Shown: positions 9,567-20,504, counted from the first letter of the stretch. The stretch: 64,000 nt of DNA from Petrolisthes cinctipes (GCA_033782935.1 JAWQEG010002490.1:234357-298356), one strand, 5' to 3'. The notes: generated from the sequence alone by a model not told the origin. A program made the numbers and translations.

Positions 9567-10628
9567 GTTGTTGTTGAAGTTCCTCAAGGTGTCTGGCCGA
9601 GCAGCCCCCCCGAGCTCCTGAGGAAGGTCATTGCCTGAACTGGGCTTTCCCACAGTGCCCTCAGAGAGTGTATGTTGTGTTGTTGGTGAGTGTGGTTGTG
9701 TGTATTGCAGTCTTCCATAATGTGTTTAATAGAATGAGGTGTTGTGTTGTTGTGTGGGTTGCAGTCTTCCATAATGTGTTTAATAGAATGAGGTGTTGTG
9801 TTGTGTTGTTGGTGAGTGTGGTTGTGTGTATTACAGTCTTCAATAATGTGTTTAATAGAATGAGGTGTTGTGTTGTTGTGTGTGTTGCAGTCTTCACTAA
9901 TGTGTTTAATAGAATGAGGTGTTGTGTTCTTTTGTTGGTGAGTGTGGTTGTGTGTGTTGCAGTCTTCAATAATGTGTTTAATAGAATGAGGTGTTGTGTT
10001 GCATCCTGGACAGACATCCACAATGGCTCCATCCAGCTTCTTGTGATATGTCAGAAGGGCCGGGTGGTGGCCACACCACAGCCTGGCCAAGTGGACTCTG
10101 TCCTCACGGGGAAGGGAGAATTCAGATGGGTGGATGTCAGGAGGTCGTGCATGCAGCTGTGTGTTGTTTTTGAGTGTTTGGATGGATTCATGAGTGATTG
10201 GAGTATGTCAGGAGGTCATACAAACAGCTGTGTGTTGTTTTTGAGTGTTTGGATGGACTGATTAGTGATTTGAGTATGGAAGTGTTTCTGGAGATTGGTT
10301 TGGAATGGGCAGGGTGTAAGAGATGATAGTATTTGTGTATGGTATTGATTTGAGTATGGATGTGTTTCTGGAGATTGGTTTGGGGTGGGCAGGGTGTAAG
10401 AGATGATAGTATTTGTGTATGGTATGGTGTACTGGGTGTTGTTTTGATGTTCCTTGGCATGTGTGGGTGTTGTGTCATGTAGTGTAGTGGATGGTGTGTG
10501 TGTGTGTTGTGTCATGTAGTGTAGTGGATGGTGTGTGTGTGTGTTTTGTGCCATGTAGTGTAGTGGATGGTGTGTGTGTGTTGTGTGCCATGTAGTGTAG
10601 TGGATGGTGTGTGTGTGTGTGGGTGTTG
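9567..10628 (-). mobile_element. Non-LTR element (2A family), copy 1, 3' part
   Basis: The same 3' end as the copy at 10629 (minus-strand phrases GKPSSGNDLPQEL, AALLTYHKKLDGA), ending in a short (CAA)n tail at 9567 inside the pogo-like relic. It includes a zinc-knuckle-coding minisatellite (9676-10010) and a second repeat of 'ccatgtagtgtagtggatggtg' (about 10460-10620). Its continuation is at 20278-20504, because copy 2 inserted into it at 10628/10629. Confidence 0.75.
9676..10010 (-). repeat. Minisatellite coding for repeated zinc-knuckle ends
   Basis: About six imperfect units encode TTPHSIKHI(M/I)EDCN with variable linkers (THNHTHQQ or THN). In the long copy (about 10770-10825) the same segment occurs once, as the C-terminal CPGCNTAPHSIKHIMEDC motif (C-x2-C-x8-H-x4-C) typical of these polyproteins. 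The amplification keeps the frame. Confidence 0.75.
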
Positions 10629-10656
10629 TTGTTGTTGTTGTTGTTGTTGAAATTCC

Positions 10657-13164
10657 TCAAGATGTCTGGCCGAACAGCCCCGAGCTCTTGAGGAAGGTTA
10701 TGGCTTGAACCGGGCTTTCCCACAGTGCCCTCAGTGAGTGTATCTTGTGTTGTTGGCGAGTGTCGTTGTGTTCGTTGCAGTCTTCCATAATGTGTTTAAT
10801 AGAGTGGGGTGCTGTGTTGCATCCTGGGCAGGTATCTATGATGGCTCTATCTAGTTTCTTTTGATTTGTCAGAAGAGCCGGATGGTGGCCGCTTCTCAAC
10901 CTGGCCAGGTGGACTCTGTTTTCGCAGGGAAGGGAGGATTCTGATGGGTGGATGTCAGGGGGTCGTGCATGCAGCAGGGTGTTGTTTTTAAGTTTTTTGA
11001 TGGATTGGTGGGTGATTTGAGTGTGGATGTGTTTTGGGAGGCTGGTTTGGGGTGGGCAGGGTGTAAGAGATGATAGTATTTGTGTATGGTATTGTGTACT
11101 GGGGGTTGTTTTGATGTTTCTTGGCATCTCTGGGTGTTTTGCCATGTAGTGTAGTGGGTGGTGTAGATTTCTGGAGGCTGCGGCAAATGTTTGTGTGCCT
11201 CTCATGTCAAGGTGGTCCTTAATCTTGAGGATTTTGGTTTCGTGGTGTAAGTGGTCTGTGGGTGTGGTAGCTGTGCAGCCTGTGATTGTTCTTAGGGCTC
11301 TGTTTTGTATGGTCTGTAGGGTGTTGAGATGAGTCTCAGTGAGGTTTGAGGCCCAGGCGGGGCTTGCATAATCTATCACTGATCGGATATATTGTTTGTA
11401 CACTGTGGTTGTGGTTTCTTTGGTGTGTCCAAATGTTGTGCTGGTAAGTGATCTGAGGGCCTTAAGTCTTTGCATGCATTTGTTTTTGATGGTTGTGATG
11501 TGTTGTTTGAATGTCATGGATGTATTGTATATTATGCCAAGTATTTTGGGTGTGTGTGTGTGTGGTATAGGTGTGTTGTTTATGGTGAGGTGTGGTGTGT
11601 AGCGGTGTTCTGCGTTCCAGTTGGTGAGAAGGGTGACAGTTGACGTGGTGGGTGCTATTTTAAGTCTGTTTGTGGTGAACCAGGCATTGAGTGTGTTGAG
11701 GTAGGGTTGGAGGATGTGGGTGGCTGTGTCTGCATTTCTGTGTGTACATGTGAGTGTTATGTCATCTGCGTAGGAGGCTACTTGTATTTGTGGTGTCTGG
11801 GGTGTTGGTAGGTCGTGCATGTATAAGTTGAAAAGGTTGGGTGAGAGTACTGAGCCTTGGGGGACGCCGTTGGTGAAGCTTTTTATGTTAGATGATTGAC
11901 CAGCATGTGTAACATGGGCTATTCTTCCTCCTAAGAAGCTGGTTAGCCATCTTTTTGTATTGTTGTGCATATTTGTGTTGTATATTTTGTTTGTGAGGTT
12001 GTGGCGGGGGATGGCATCAAATGCTTTACTAATGTCCAGTGTGACTAGGAGTGTTCTGTGTGGGGGTCTATCTGAGTTGATGCCATCATAAATTCTTTGT
12101 GTGAGGTCTGTAAGAAGGGTGTTTGTTGAGTGTAGTGGTCTGAAACCATGTTGTGTGGATGCAAGGGGAATGTGTGGTGTGATTTGGGTGATGATGAGGC
12201 GTTCAATAACCTTGGAGGGGGTGCAAAGGAGGGTAATGGGGCGGTGTGATGAGGGTAGTGTGGGGTCTTTGTTGGGTTTGGGGATAGTGATGATGTTTCC
12301 GTGTTTCCAGATGTTGGGTATTGTGTTGTGTGAGTAGCTGTAGTTTGCTATGTTAGTGAGTGCTTGTATGCCTTGTGGTCCGAGGTGTTTGAGGTGAATG
12401 TTACTGATGTTGTCTGGGCCACAGGCAGGTGAGTGTTTGAGGTTGTGGATGATGTGGTTTGTTTGATGGTTTGTGAATGGTGTATGGACTGAATCAGTGG
12501 GGAAGTATTTCCTGCGTCTGATGACTCGTCGGTCTTCAGGGTGCGGGTGAAGGTGGCTGGTGTGGGAAAAGTGCTGGATGAGGGTGTTTGCTTGTTGTTT
12601 GTTTGAGGGTATGATGTTTGTTGTTGCGATGGCTGCGTGTGATTGTGTAGTGTTGTTGTTGGATAGTGTGATGCTGTTTAGTGTTTTGTAAAGTTTTCTG
12701 GTGTTTGTTTTGTGATCCAGTGTGTTGACAAACCTTTGCCAATTTAGTGTTTTCTGTTCTTTGATTTTGTTGTTTATTTGTGTGTTTAGTGTTTGTATTT
12801 GGTGTACTGTGTGATGTGTGAGTGGAGTTGGGGGTGAGTGTTTCAGTGTGTCTCGTTGTCTGATGAGGCCCTGAATTTCTGTTGTAAAGTTGGGGTTGTT
12901 TTTTCTTCTGTTGCCTCTAGGGATGTGTTTGTTGTTTGCGGTTTGTATGATTGTGTTGAATTTTTGTATGGTAGTGTTGATGTTTGTGATGGGTGTATTG
13001 TTCAGTTTTTCAAGGTGATCTTCTGTGTCTGTAGTGAAGATGTCCCAGTTGGCTTTGGTGTAGTTAGTGTATGTGTGTCTGTGGCCAGCTGGGGTGATTC
13101 TTGATTTAGTTGTGATGATGATTGGGAGGTGGTCAGAGCCGAGTGTTAGTTGACTACCCTCCAT
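10657..13164 (-). pseudogene. Reverse transcriptase and C-terminus of the 2A-family non-LTR element
   Basis: 835 residues without a stop. It begins at the end of the endonuclease (LGSDHLPIIITTK). RT motifs in order: SPACGPDNISN, HRPITLLCTPSKVIERL, motif A LVTLDISKAFDAIPRH, motif B TNGVPQGSVLSPNLF, motif C VASYADDITLT. A thumb/connection follows (PKILGIIYNTSMTFKQHI; SVIDYASPAWASN) and a CCHC-like zinc knuckle near the end (CPGCN...HSIKHIMEDC). In such elements RT copies RNA directly at the nicked target. All catalytic residues are present, so loss of function comes from the upstream frame break and the gypsy insertion. Confidence 0.9.
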
Positions 13165-13567
13165 GATGTTCTGAGTGCTAGGTTGGGGGAGCAGAAGGTG
13201 ATGTCAGGTGATGTTGGTTGGTAGAGGGCTTGATGAGGGATGTGGGTGTGTTGGTGTGTGTTGTTTAGTGTGATGAGGTTGTCTGTTTGGGAGAGGATTT
13301 CAAGTCCTCTGTTAGTGTCTGGGTTGTTGATATACCAGGCCGATGTCTTGGCGTTGAAGTCACCACCTAGGATGAGGTTAGGTTGGCTGGTGATTTGTTG
13401 GAGTTGGGGGGTGAAGTTATGGGGAACTGTTGGGCTGGTTTGAGGGGGGATGTATATGTTGGCTATTGTGGTGCTTGTTGTTTTGCCGGTGCGTATTTTG
13501 ATGGCCTGAATTTCTGTGATGGTGTCGTGATGGGGGAGAAGGGATTTGAGATGTGCACTGGTTTCTG
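13146..13567 (-). pseudogene. AP-like endonuclease of the 2A-family element, C-terminal half
   Basis: It reads ...TGKTTSTTIANIYIPP, LILGGDFNAKTSAWY (GDFN catalytic motif), ITLNNTHQHTHIPHQA and PDITFCSPNLALRTSW, then runs out of frame near 13150; the S-D-H motif is in the next frame. The enzyme nicks target DNA to prime reverse transcription. The first bases come directly from the gypsy LTR boundary. The other half is at 19489-19740. Confidence 0.85.
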
Positions 13568-14077
13568 TGTAGTGTACCATAAAATAGGTCGATTTTCTTT
13601 GATTGAGTGTGTAACCATTCTCTAATTATCTACCAGCCCTGTATTGTGATTCATTTACCATTACATTCCTTCATGCAGATAGCCTATGCAATTTCTTTCA
13701 GCATATTCTCTTTGCCATTTTGTGTAATATCATTGTCTGCATACTCTTGCAAAATTTCATGTATACAACATATGTATTATACATTTAATACCATAACCAA
13801 ATACTCTTAGCTTTGTTAACGTCAGGTACTCAGAGAATTGTATATAGTGTTAACTTTTTTTGACATTAAATCATAAGGAACTATTCACCGCATCTCTCTC
13901 TTCCTTGAGCACTTCTTAAAGAGAGTTATAGACACTAACACTTCTTAAAGAGAGTTATAGACACTAGCTCCTGAGGCTGAGAAGTGTAGTGGAGAAACCC
14001 TGACAGTGGCCCTTACACAGGAGCCTTCTTTAGGTAGCAGCACAACTTATAGTTGGTGGCTACACCACCCACCAACA
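13568..14077 (+). mobile_element. Ty3/gypsy element (CsRn1-like), 5' LTR
   Basis: 510 bp, TGTAGTGTACC...CACCAACA, near-identical to 18953-19488. It holds two copies of the 29-bp phrase cacttcttaaagagagttat... where the 3' LTR holds three. Flanked by a TCTG target duplication (13564-13567 and 19489-19492). The element lies in the endonuclease of the non-LTR copy. Confidence 0.9.
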
Positions 14078-14079
14078 AG

Positions 14080-14421
14080 TGGTGACCCCCGGAGATTGCA
14101 GCCGTCACCAACAAATGGTGACCCCCGGAGATTGCAGCTGTCACCAACAAGTGGTGACCCCCGGAGAGAGCAGCTGCAGCAATCACCAACAAGTGGTGAC
14201 CCCCGGAGATTGCAGCCGTCACCAACAAGTGGTGACCCCCGGAGAGTGCAGCCGTCACCAACAAGTGGTGACCCCCGGATAGTGCAGCTGTCACCAACAA
14301 GTGGTGACCCCCGGAGAGTGCAGCTGTCACCAACAAGTGGTGACCCCCGGAGAGAGCAGCTGCAGCCACCACCAACAAGTGGTGACCCCCGGAGAGTGCA
14401 GCTGCCGCGATCGCCAACAAG
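14080..14421 (+). repeat. Nine-fold tandem array of the primer-binding site
   Basis: Directly after the LTR and a 2-base spacer comes TGGTGACCCCCGG, whose first ten bases are complementary to the 3' end of tRNA-Trp (GGGGTCACCA), the primer known for CsRn1/Kabuki-type elements. The block recurs at 14080, 14116, 14152, 14194, 14230, 14266, 14302, 14338 and 14380 in 36-bp units, two of them lengthened to 42 bp. Being a multiple of three, the array stays open in all frames, but it lies in the untranslated leader. Confidence 0.85.
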
Positions 14422-15071
14422 AGTGGATCAAGCTGCAGTCTACAAGAACGCCTTTGCCCTGCAGTCACTATCAAGTAGTGACCTGGAGTGCTGCCGCTAC
14501 CCTCCAATAGTCTACAAGAACGCCTTTGCCCTGCAGTCACCATCAAGAGGTGACTTGAGTTGCTACCTCTCCTGTGCAGCTGTTGCTCCTGCCACAGTGC
14601 CACTGTCCATCCTATCTACATTATCGCTGCGAACCCTGAGGCATCACCAGTCCACAGCAGCCATCTGTAAGCCTCCAACTACGCCGTTGCTGCCTGCCAT
14701 CCAACACCTATACACCACTGGTACTCGCGGCAGTCTAGCTACCAGCAACAGTGCTTCACCCTGGATTACAGTGCTTCACCTTGGATTACAGTGCTTCACC
14801 TTGGATTACAGTGCTTCACCTTGGATTACAGTGCTTCGCCTTGGATGACAGTGCTTCGCGTTGGATTACAGTGCGTCACCTTGGATTACAGTGCCGCACC
14901 CTGGATTACAGTGTTTCACTCTGGACGTGTATTGTCCTTTATTATTAGTGCCTTGTGTGTGAATTACACTGCCAGTGTATTCAGCAGCATACTGATATAA
15001 CCTGACTAACGCAGCTGCCGTGATATCAGGTAACCCTCGTCAGCATTTACACCCTGAGTTCACTGACCAGT
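14422..15071 (+). repeat. Untranslated gypsy leader with a 20-bp minisatellite
   Basis: Between the primer-site array and gag. A 60-bp phrase (tctacaagaacgcctttgcc) occurs twice (about 14440 and 14510). From 14751 to about 14930 a 20-bp unit (cagtgcttcaccttggatta) is repeated about nine times with single changes. No coding homology, so the 280-codon frame running from the LTR through here is judged accidental. Confidence 0.6.
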
Positions 15072-15887
15072 ATGTCTACTGAGGATCTCTCAAACTCAGG
15101 CAACCACACTGCCACTGCAGTAGCCATGAGAGCCCCTGCTTTCTGCAACCAAGACCCCACCATATGGTTCTCAATACTGGAGTGTGGTTTTGCTGCTTCT
15201 AATATCACGAGAAGCCTCACTAAATTCTCACATGCTGCAAGTCTGCTACCACCTGAAGTTCTCACTCAAGTATCTGATGTCATTACTTCAGCCTCAACCT
15301 CTGCTACGCCCTATGAGGATCTTAAGGCAGCAATTTTAAATCGCCTACAATCATCAGTGGCTGCTCGTCTCCGCGAGTTGCTATCAAGAGAAGAACTTGG
15401 TGGAGAGAAACCTACAGACTTACTACGTCGTATGAAAATACTGCTTGGTGACAAGTACCAGGCCTTTGATAAAGATCTTTTCAAACAACTGTTCTATCAA
15501 CGCCTGCCACCTGACATTCAACGTGCTCTCATCAGTGTGAAAGGCAAGCTGCTGCCAGATGAGCTTGCCAATCTTGCAGATGACTACATGGCAACTCTTC
15601 CACCTGTACCAGCATCACCAATCTCCTCCATCACGACACAAGAAAATTCCCAAATTGCCCAGCTCGCAAATCTAATTTCCCAGCTTACAATGGAAGTCAG
15701 CAACCTGAAGAAACAAATCAACAACCACCCAAGTTCCCGACCCTCGACGCCAAACCGCCAACACCAGCGGTCACGTTCAAGGAGCACTTCAAACTTCTGC
15801 TACTACCATCGCAGGTTTAGGGATAAGGCTCTCAAGTGTGAAAAGCCCTGCAGCTACATGGCGTCAAACAACAACGGCGAACATTAA
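15072..15887 (+). CDS. Ty3/gypsy gag (CsRn1-like), intact frame
   Basis: 271 residues from ATG ([10 protein letters not shown]). The capsid-like region has the sequence typical of this clade ([54 protein letters not shown]), then a serine/arginine-rich stretch and a C-terminal C-Y-Y-H...C...P-C motif ([19 protein letters not shown]). This is the CHCC zinc motif characteristic of CsRn1-type gag; here the usual FGD is FRD. It makes the particle shell and binds RNA. It ends in TAA and pol follows in another frame, as expected for frameshift-controlled translation. Confidence 0.85.
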   Translation: MSTEDLSNSGNHTATAVAMRAPAFCNQDPTIWFSILECGFAASNITRSLTKFSHAASLLPPEVLTQVSDVITSASTSATPYEDLKAAILNRLQSSVAARLRELLSREELGGEKPTDLLRRMKILLGDKYQAFDKDLFKQLFYQRLPPDIQRALISVKGKLLPDELANLADDYMATLPPVPASPISSITTQENSQIAQLANLISQLTMEVSNLKKQINNHPSSRPSTPNRQHQRSRSRSTSNFCYYHRRFRDKALKCEKPCSYMASNNNGEH

Positions 15888-17700
15888 CGCAGCATAATGT
15901 TTGCCATACTCAGTCTACGCTGCTCCACATCTTTGATCGCCGGTCCCATACCAAGTTCCTGGTAGACACCGGTGCCGACGTAAGTGTCCTCCCTGCTACA
16001 GCCAGCCAGCGGTCGCTACCTCCTTCTCTGCATCTCTATGCTGCTAATGGTACCAAGATACCTGTATACTCGCGGCAAACAGTGCATCTGGATCTGAACC
16101 TTCGCCGCTCTTTTCAATGGACATTCTACGTAGGAGCAGTGTCACAAGCCATCCTTGGTGCTGATTTTCTCCGTCACTTCAACCTGATGGTAGACGTAAG
16201 AGGACAAAAATTGGTCGACCTACTCACAGATATCTTTACAAATGCACAGCCAGCACCTGGTGACAGCACACACCTGTCTGCTATCAACCATGACCACAAG
16301 TTTGCTGACCTCCTCAAGTCATTCCCTATGCTGACACAACCCTACTCATCCAGCATACCTGCCAAGCATCACATGACTCATCATATAGAGACTACCGGAC
16401 CCCCAGTGCATACCAAGGCTCGACGCTTAGCCCCTGAGCGTTATAAGAAAGCCAAAGCCGAGTTCGAATTTCTGATGAGTAAAGGCATTATACGGCCCAG
16501 CAGCAGCAACTGGTCGTCGGCTCTTCACATTGTTCCTAAGAAGACCGGAGACATACGACCTTGTGGTGACTACCGTGCCCTCAATTCACGCACCGTGGAA
16601 GATAGATATCCTGTGCCCAACATTCAAGAGTTCACTTCCCAACTCTCAGGTTCCACTATCTTCTCTCGGATCGACCTCGTCAAAGCATTTCATCAGATTC
16701 CAGTCCATCCCACTGACATCCCGAAGACGGCCATTATCACACCTTTTGGCATGTTTGAATACGTCCGGATGCCCTTTGGATTGCGGAACGCGGCACAAAC
16801 GTTTCAACGTTTCATAGATGAGGTCCTTCGAGGTCTACCCTACTGATTTGCCTACATAGATGACCTTCTCATTGCTAGTCCTGTTGAAGCCAGCCACAAG
16901 CAACACCTCCGCCAAGTCCTCCAGAGACTGCAAGATTATGGCATCCAAATCAACACAGACAAGTCTGAACTCGGTGTGACATCCCTTGAGTTCCTAGGTC
17001 ACACAGTCTCTCCAGCAGGCATTGCTCCACTTCCCTCAAAGTGCGAGTCCATCCAGCAGTTTCCCAGGCCATCTACCCAACGCCAGCTCAAGGAGTTCCT
17101 TGGGATGGTTAATTACTATAACCGCTTCATTCCACACTGCTCACTCCTGCTACGACCATTGTATGCCATGATTAAACCTTGCAAGAGAGGTCAATCTGTT
17201 ACCCTCGTCTGGACTGAAGAAGCGGAAGCGGCCTTCCTCTCAACAAAACAGGCCCTCAGCGACGCTGCCACGCTCTCTTTCCCTGCACCAGACGCAGAAA
17301 CTTCAATTGCTACAGACGCCTCAAACATTGATGTTGGTGCCGTCCTACAACAGCGTGTCGGTACATACTGAAAGCCAATTGCCTTCTTTTCCAAGAAACT
17401 CACCTCGGCGGAGTCGAAGTATAGCGCCTATGACAGGGAGCTACTTGCCATCTTCAAAGCTGTCAAGCGTTTTCGCTACTTCATCGAGGGACGCAGTTTC
17501 CACATCTACACTGACCACAAGCCACTCACTACAGCATTCCTCAGAAATAAGGAATCTTACACCCCACGACAAATGCGCCACATGGACTACATTGCCCAGT
17601 TTACCACGGATATACGATACGTCAAAGGTGCCGACAATGCCCCAGCTGATGCCTTCTCTCGAAACATCAGTACTGTAAAATCTTCTCCCATCGACTATTG
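15888..17700 (+). pseudogene. Ty3/gypsy protease, reverse transcriptase and RNase H
   Basis: Protease: [15 protein letters not shown] with the D-T-G triad, and [73 protein letters not shown], then A-Y-I-D-D-L at 16851-16868, the intact catalytic motif. RNase H: SIATDASNIDVGAVL and DRELLAIF, then IYTDHKPL. Two in-frame TGA stops, at 16844-16846 (seven bases before the YIDD tyrosine codon) and 17369-17371 (at the usual tryptophan before KPIAFFSKKL), inactivate it. A frame change near 17695 leads to integrase. Confidence 0.9.
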
Positions 17701-18941
17701 CTGCTGATCAAGTCGGTGACGCTGAGCTACAGCGACTGTTGGATAACCCTGCACTACAGATGAAGAAGATTACACTTCCAGACACCCAGGTCACACTGTA
17801 CGCTGACACCTCCACCGACACTCTCCGTCCATACATACCAGAGAAACATCGACACCAGCTCTTCAAGAAGTTACATGACCTCTCACACCCTGGAATCCGT
17901 GCCTCGCACCAGATGATGTCTTCCCGCTTCATATGGGAGGGCATAAATAAAGACGTCAGACACTGGGCACGCACATGTATACGCTGTCAAGCTTCCAAGG
18001 TCACACGCCATACACACTCTCCTGCAGCCACCTTTACGCCAGTCACCGAGAGATTTGACCATGTCCACATAGACCTCGTTGGCCCACTTCCGTACTCCAA
18101 TGGCTATCGATATTTACTCACCTGTGTGGATCGCTTCACACGCTGGCCTGAGGCAGTACCTCTCACCGACATCACCACGGATACTGTTGCACGTGCCTTC
18201 ATCGCTACATGGGTGTCCAGGTTTGGTGTGCCTCTAAGCCTTACTTCTGACCGAGGTGGTCAGTTTGAGTCAGGCGTGTGGAATAAGGTCATGATACTCC
18301 TTGGCATCCGCCGATACAGGACCGCCAGCTATCACCCACAGGCCAACGGAACGGTCGAACGATTCCACCGCCAGCTGAAATCTTCCCTGGCAGCTTCAGC
18401 CCAGAGAGAAGATTGGTCAATAGCACTACCTCTTGTCCTCCTTGGCATCAGAACTTCACTCAAAACGGATCTGCACAACTCCTCTGCTGAGCTTGTATAT
18501 GGCTCTATGCTCAGGGTCCCAGGTGAGCTTCTCTCTGCCACACCAGACCCCGAGCCTTGCAGCGTTCAGGACTTTGCAACACACCTGAAAAATACCATGA
18601 AGTGCCTCCAGCCAGTGCAGCCTCGTACGTCCAACTCGAAGACCTTCGTTCACCAGGACCTGGAAGCCTGCACACACGTCTTTGTTAGAGTCGATGCAGT
18701 CAAAAGGCCCCTTCAGCAGCCATATCAGGGCCCCTTCCAAGTAGTTCGCAGGACGAGGAAGAACTTCACCATCGACAAACATGGTTCTCAAGAAGTTGTG
18801 GCCGTAGACCGGGTCAAGCCTTCTTATATCCTGAATCCAGACCAGATGCTGCAAGCAGTGCAAGTGACTGTTCCTCCAACACATGCTGGAAACAACAAAC
18901 TACGACACACAAGAGTATCGTTCCTCCTTCCTCGAAACTAG
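17698..18941 (+). pseudogene. Ty3/gypsy integrase
   Basis: About 410 residues. Zinc-binding HHCC: KLHDLSHPGIRASHQ ... RTCIRCQ. Catalytic core: HVHIDLVGPLP (D), LTSDRGGQFES (D), QANGTVERFHRQL (E). A C-terminal GPF/Y-like domain (YQGPFQVVRRTRKNF) ends at TAG, 18939-18941. It belongs to the pol polyprotein, upstream part in another frame. All DDE acids are present. It joins element DNA ends to host DNA; the 4-bp TCTG duplication is the expected product. Confidence 0.9.
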
Positions 18942-18952
18942 GGGGGGAGTAT
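18940..18952 (+). promoter_or_regulatory. Polypurine tract of the gypsy element
   Basis: AGGGGGGGAGTAT directly precedes the 3' LTR. It primes plus-strand DNA synthesis. Confidence 0.75.
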
Positions 18953-19488
18953 TGTAGTGTACCATAAAATAGGTCGATTTTCTTTGATTGAGTGTGTAAC
19001 CATTCTCTAATTATCTACCAGCCCTGTATTGTGATTCATTTACCATTACATTCCTTCATGCAGATAGCCTATGCAATTTCTTTCAGCATATTCTTTTTGC
19101 CATTTTGTGTAATATTGTCTGCATACTCTTGCAAAATTTCATGTATACAACATATGTATTATACATTTAATACCATAACCAAATACTCTTAGCTTTGTTA
19201 ACGTCAGGTATGCAGAGAATTGTATATAGTGTTAACTTTTTTTGACATTAAATCATAAGGAACTATTCACCGCATCTCTCTCTTCCTTGAGCACTTCTTA
19301 AAGAGAGTTATAGACACTAACACTTCTTAAAGAGAGTTATAGACACTAACACTTCTTAAAGAGAGTTATAGACACTAGCTCCTGAGGCTGAGAAGTGTAG
19401 TGGAGAAACCCTGACAGTGGCCCTTACACAGGAGCCTTCTTTAGGTAGCAGCACAACTTATAGTTGGTGGCTACACCACCCACCAACA
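18953..19488 (+). mobile_element. Ty3/gypsy element, 3' LTR
   Basis: 536 bp. It differs from the 5' LTR by one extra 29-bp unit, a 3-bp deletion and a few substitutions, so insertion was relatively recent. It is followed by TCTG, then the interrupted endonuclease sequence resumes. Confidence 0.9.
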
Positions 19489-19740
19489 TCTGTATAGTTG
19501 ATAGATTTGTGGATTAAGGTGATGAGTCCGCCGCCATTGCCGTTGGTTCGATCTTGTCTGATGGTGGTGTAGTTGGGGAATGTAAGTGTTTTGTGTGTGT
19601 TATGTAATCTGGTTTCTTGTACGATGGCAATATGTATGTTGTGTTGTATGATGAAGTGTGTGAGTTCTTGTTTTTTGGTGTTAATGCCATCGATATTTAT
19701 TTGTAGTTTGTTTATGTTTTGGGTGCGGTGTGTGTTGTGT
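19489..19740 (-). pseudogene. AP-like endonuclease of the 2A-family element, N-terminal half
   Basis: The minus strand reads NKLQINIDGINTKKQELTHF, IHIAIVQETRLHN (catalytic Q-E), FPNYTTIRQDRTNGNGGGLI and LIHKSINYTE up to the gypsy boundary. It continues directly into 13567-13146 once the gypsy element and one target duplication are disregarded. No initiator methionine is evident, since it is part of a larger polyprotein. Confidence 0.85.
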
Positions 19741-20277
19741 GCTGCTGCGTTAGGGTGGGGAGGGGGGGTCTTTGTCGGGGTTGGGGATCTGGGTGGTGGT
19801 GGCGGCTGTGTGGGTGATGGTGTTGGGAGTAAGGGTGGTCGGGGTAGGAGTGGTGGTGTGGGTAGTGGAAGACGAGTCTATGTGTTTGTGAAGTGTTGTT
19901 TGGAGGCGGGTGTTGTATTTGTGGGGTGGGTCCAGTTTTTGCAAGGGCTGCGATGAACTGAGCCTGTTGTCTGTTTGTTGGATATTGAGCATGTTGGACA
20001 TGTGTGTTTGTTGGTGGGTCCTGGGTTACTCTCGGTGTCTCCGGCTAGAAGGAGGAGCCGAGAAATGACAGCCGGAGGATCATTTCTCGGTGGTGGAAAA
20101 ATGTGTGATTGTGTGTGTTGTGTGAGGGGTGTGGTAATTGCCCGGGTGACCGAAGCCTTTCCCAGGAGTTCGCGCCTCCCTGATGGGGGCGGGGGGATTT
20201 TGTGGTGGTTTGGCCCCCATAGCTTCTTGCAGCCTTGAGGGGTGGTCCCACGGCGTAGACGTTGCTACTCCAGGACC
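19741..20277 (-). other. 5' leader and N-terminal region of the 2A-family element
   Basis: After the 2A-like peptide (20016-20042) the frame continues with TNKHTCPTCSISNKQ and further cysteines (SPCKNWTHPTN), a likely zinc-finger remnant, and then a low-complexity Thr/Pro/His-rich linker (19750-19950) with frame changes. From 20043 to 20277 is 5' leader. Plus-strand CT/G-rich repeats make exact frames hard to follow. Confidence 0.55.
20016..20042 (-). other. 2A-like ribosome-skipping peptide
   Basis: It encodes G-D-T-E-S-N-P-G-P, preceded in frame by a leucine-rich run (RLLLLA). This fits the D-x-E-x-N-P-G-P consensus at which ribosomes skip a peptide bond, known in several non-LTR retrotransposons. 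It lies near the N-terminus, where it would release a short leader from the polyprotein. Confidence 0.8.
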
Positions 20278-20504
20278 GTGTGTGGGTGTTGTGCCATGTA
20301 GTGTAGTGGATGGTGTGTGTTTGTGGAGGCCGCAGCAGCATGTGTGTGTGTGTGTGTTTGTGTGCCTCTCATGTCAAGATGGTCTTTGATTTTGAGGACT
20401 TTGGTTTCATGGTGTAAGTGGTCTGTAGGTGTGGTAGCTGTGCTGCCTGTGATTATCTTTGGGGCTTTATTCTGTATGGTCAGTAAGGTGTTGTGACGAG
20501 TCTC
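20278..20504 (-). mobile_element. Non-LTR element (2A family), copy 1, remaining 5' side
   Basis: Homologous to about 11130-11338 in copy 2 (cctctcatgtcaagatggtc; ggtttcatggtgtaagtggt). It begins with the second copy of the 14-bp target duplication, showing copy 2 landed in copy 1. Homology ends near 20504, where copy 1 is 5'-truncated. Confidence 0.7.

Larger units (their letters stand above)
10629..20277 (-). mobile_element. Non-LTR element (2A family), copy 2, near full length
   Basis: Bounded by the direct repeat GTGTGTGGGTGTTG at 10615-10628 and 20278-20291, a 14-bp target-site duplication. It runs 5' to 3' on the minus strand: 5' leader, 2A-like peptide, zinc-finger-like cysteines, endonuclease, reverse transcriptase, C-terminal zinc knuckle, (CAA)7-8 tail. 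Removing the gypsy insertion (13568-19488) leaves about 3.7 kb. A frameshift near 13150 separates endonuclease from RT, so it is inactive. The clade is not certain; I/Jockey-like by RT style. Confidence 0.8.

Noticed and set aside
9668..10261. 197-codon plus-strand frame
   Set aside because: Antisense to the non-LTR 3' end and its minisatellite.
14006..14848. 280-codon plus-strand frame across LTR end and leader
   Set aside because: It runs through the LTR boundary, the primer-site array and a 20-bp minisatellite; repeat units divisible by three keep it open. No domain.
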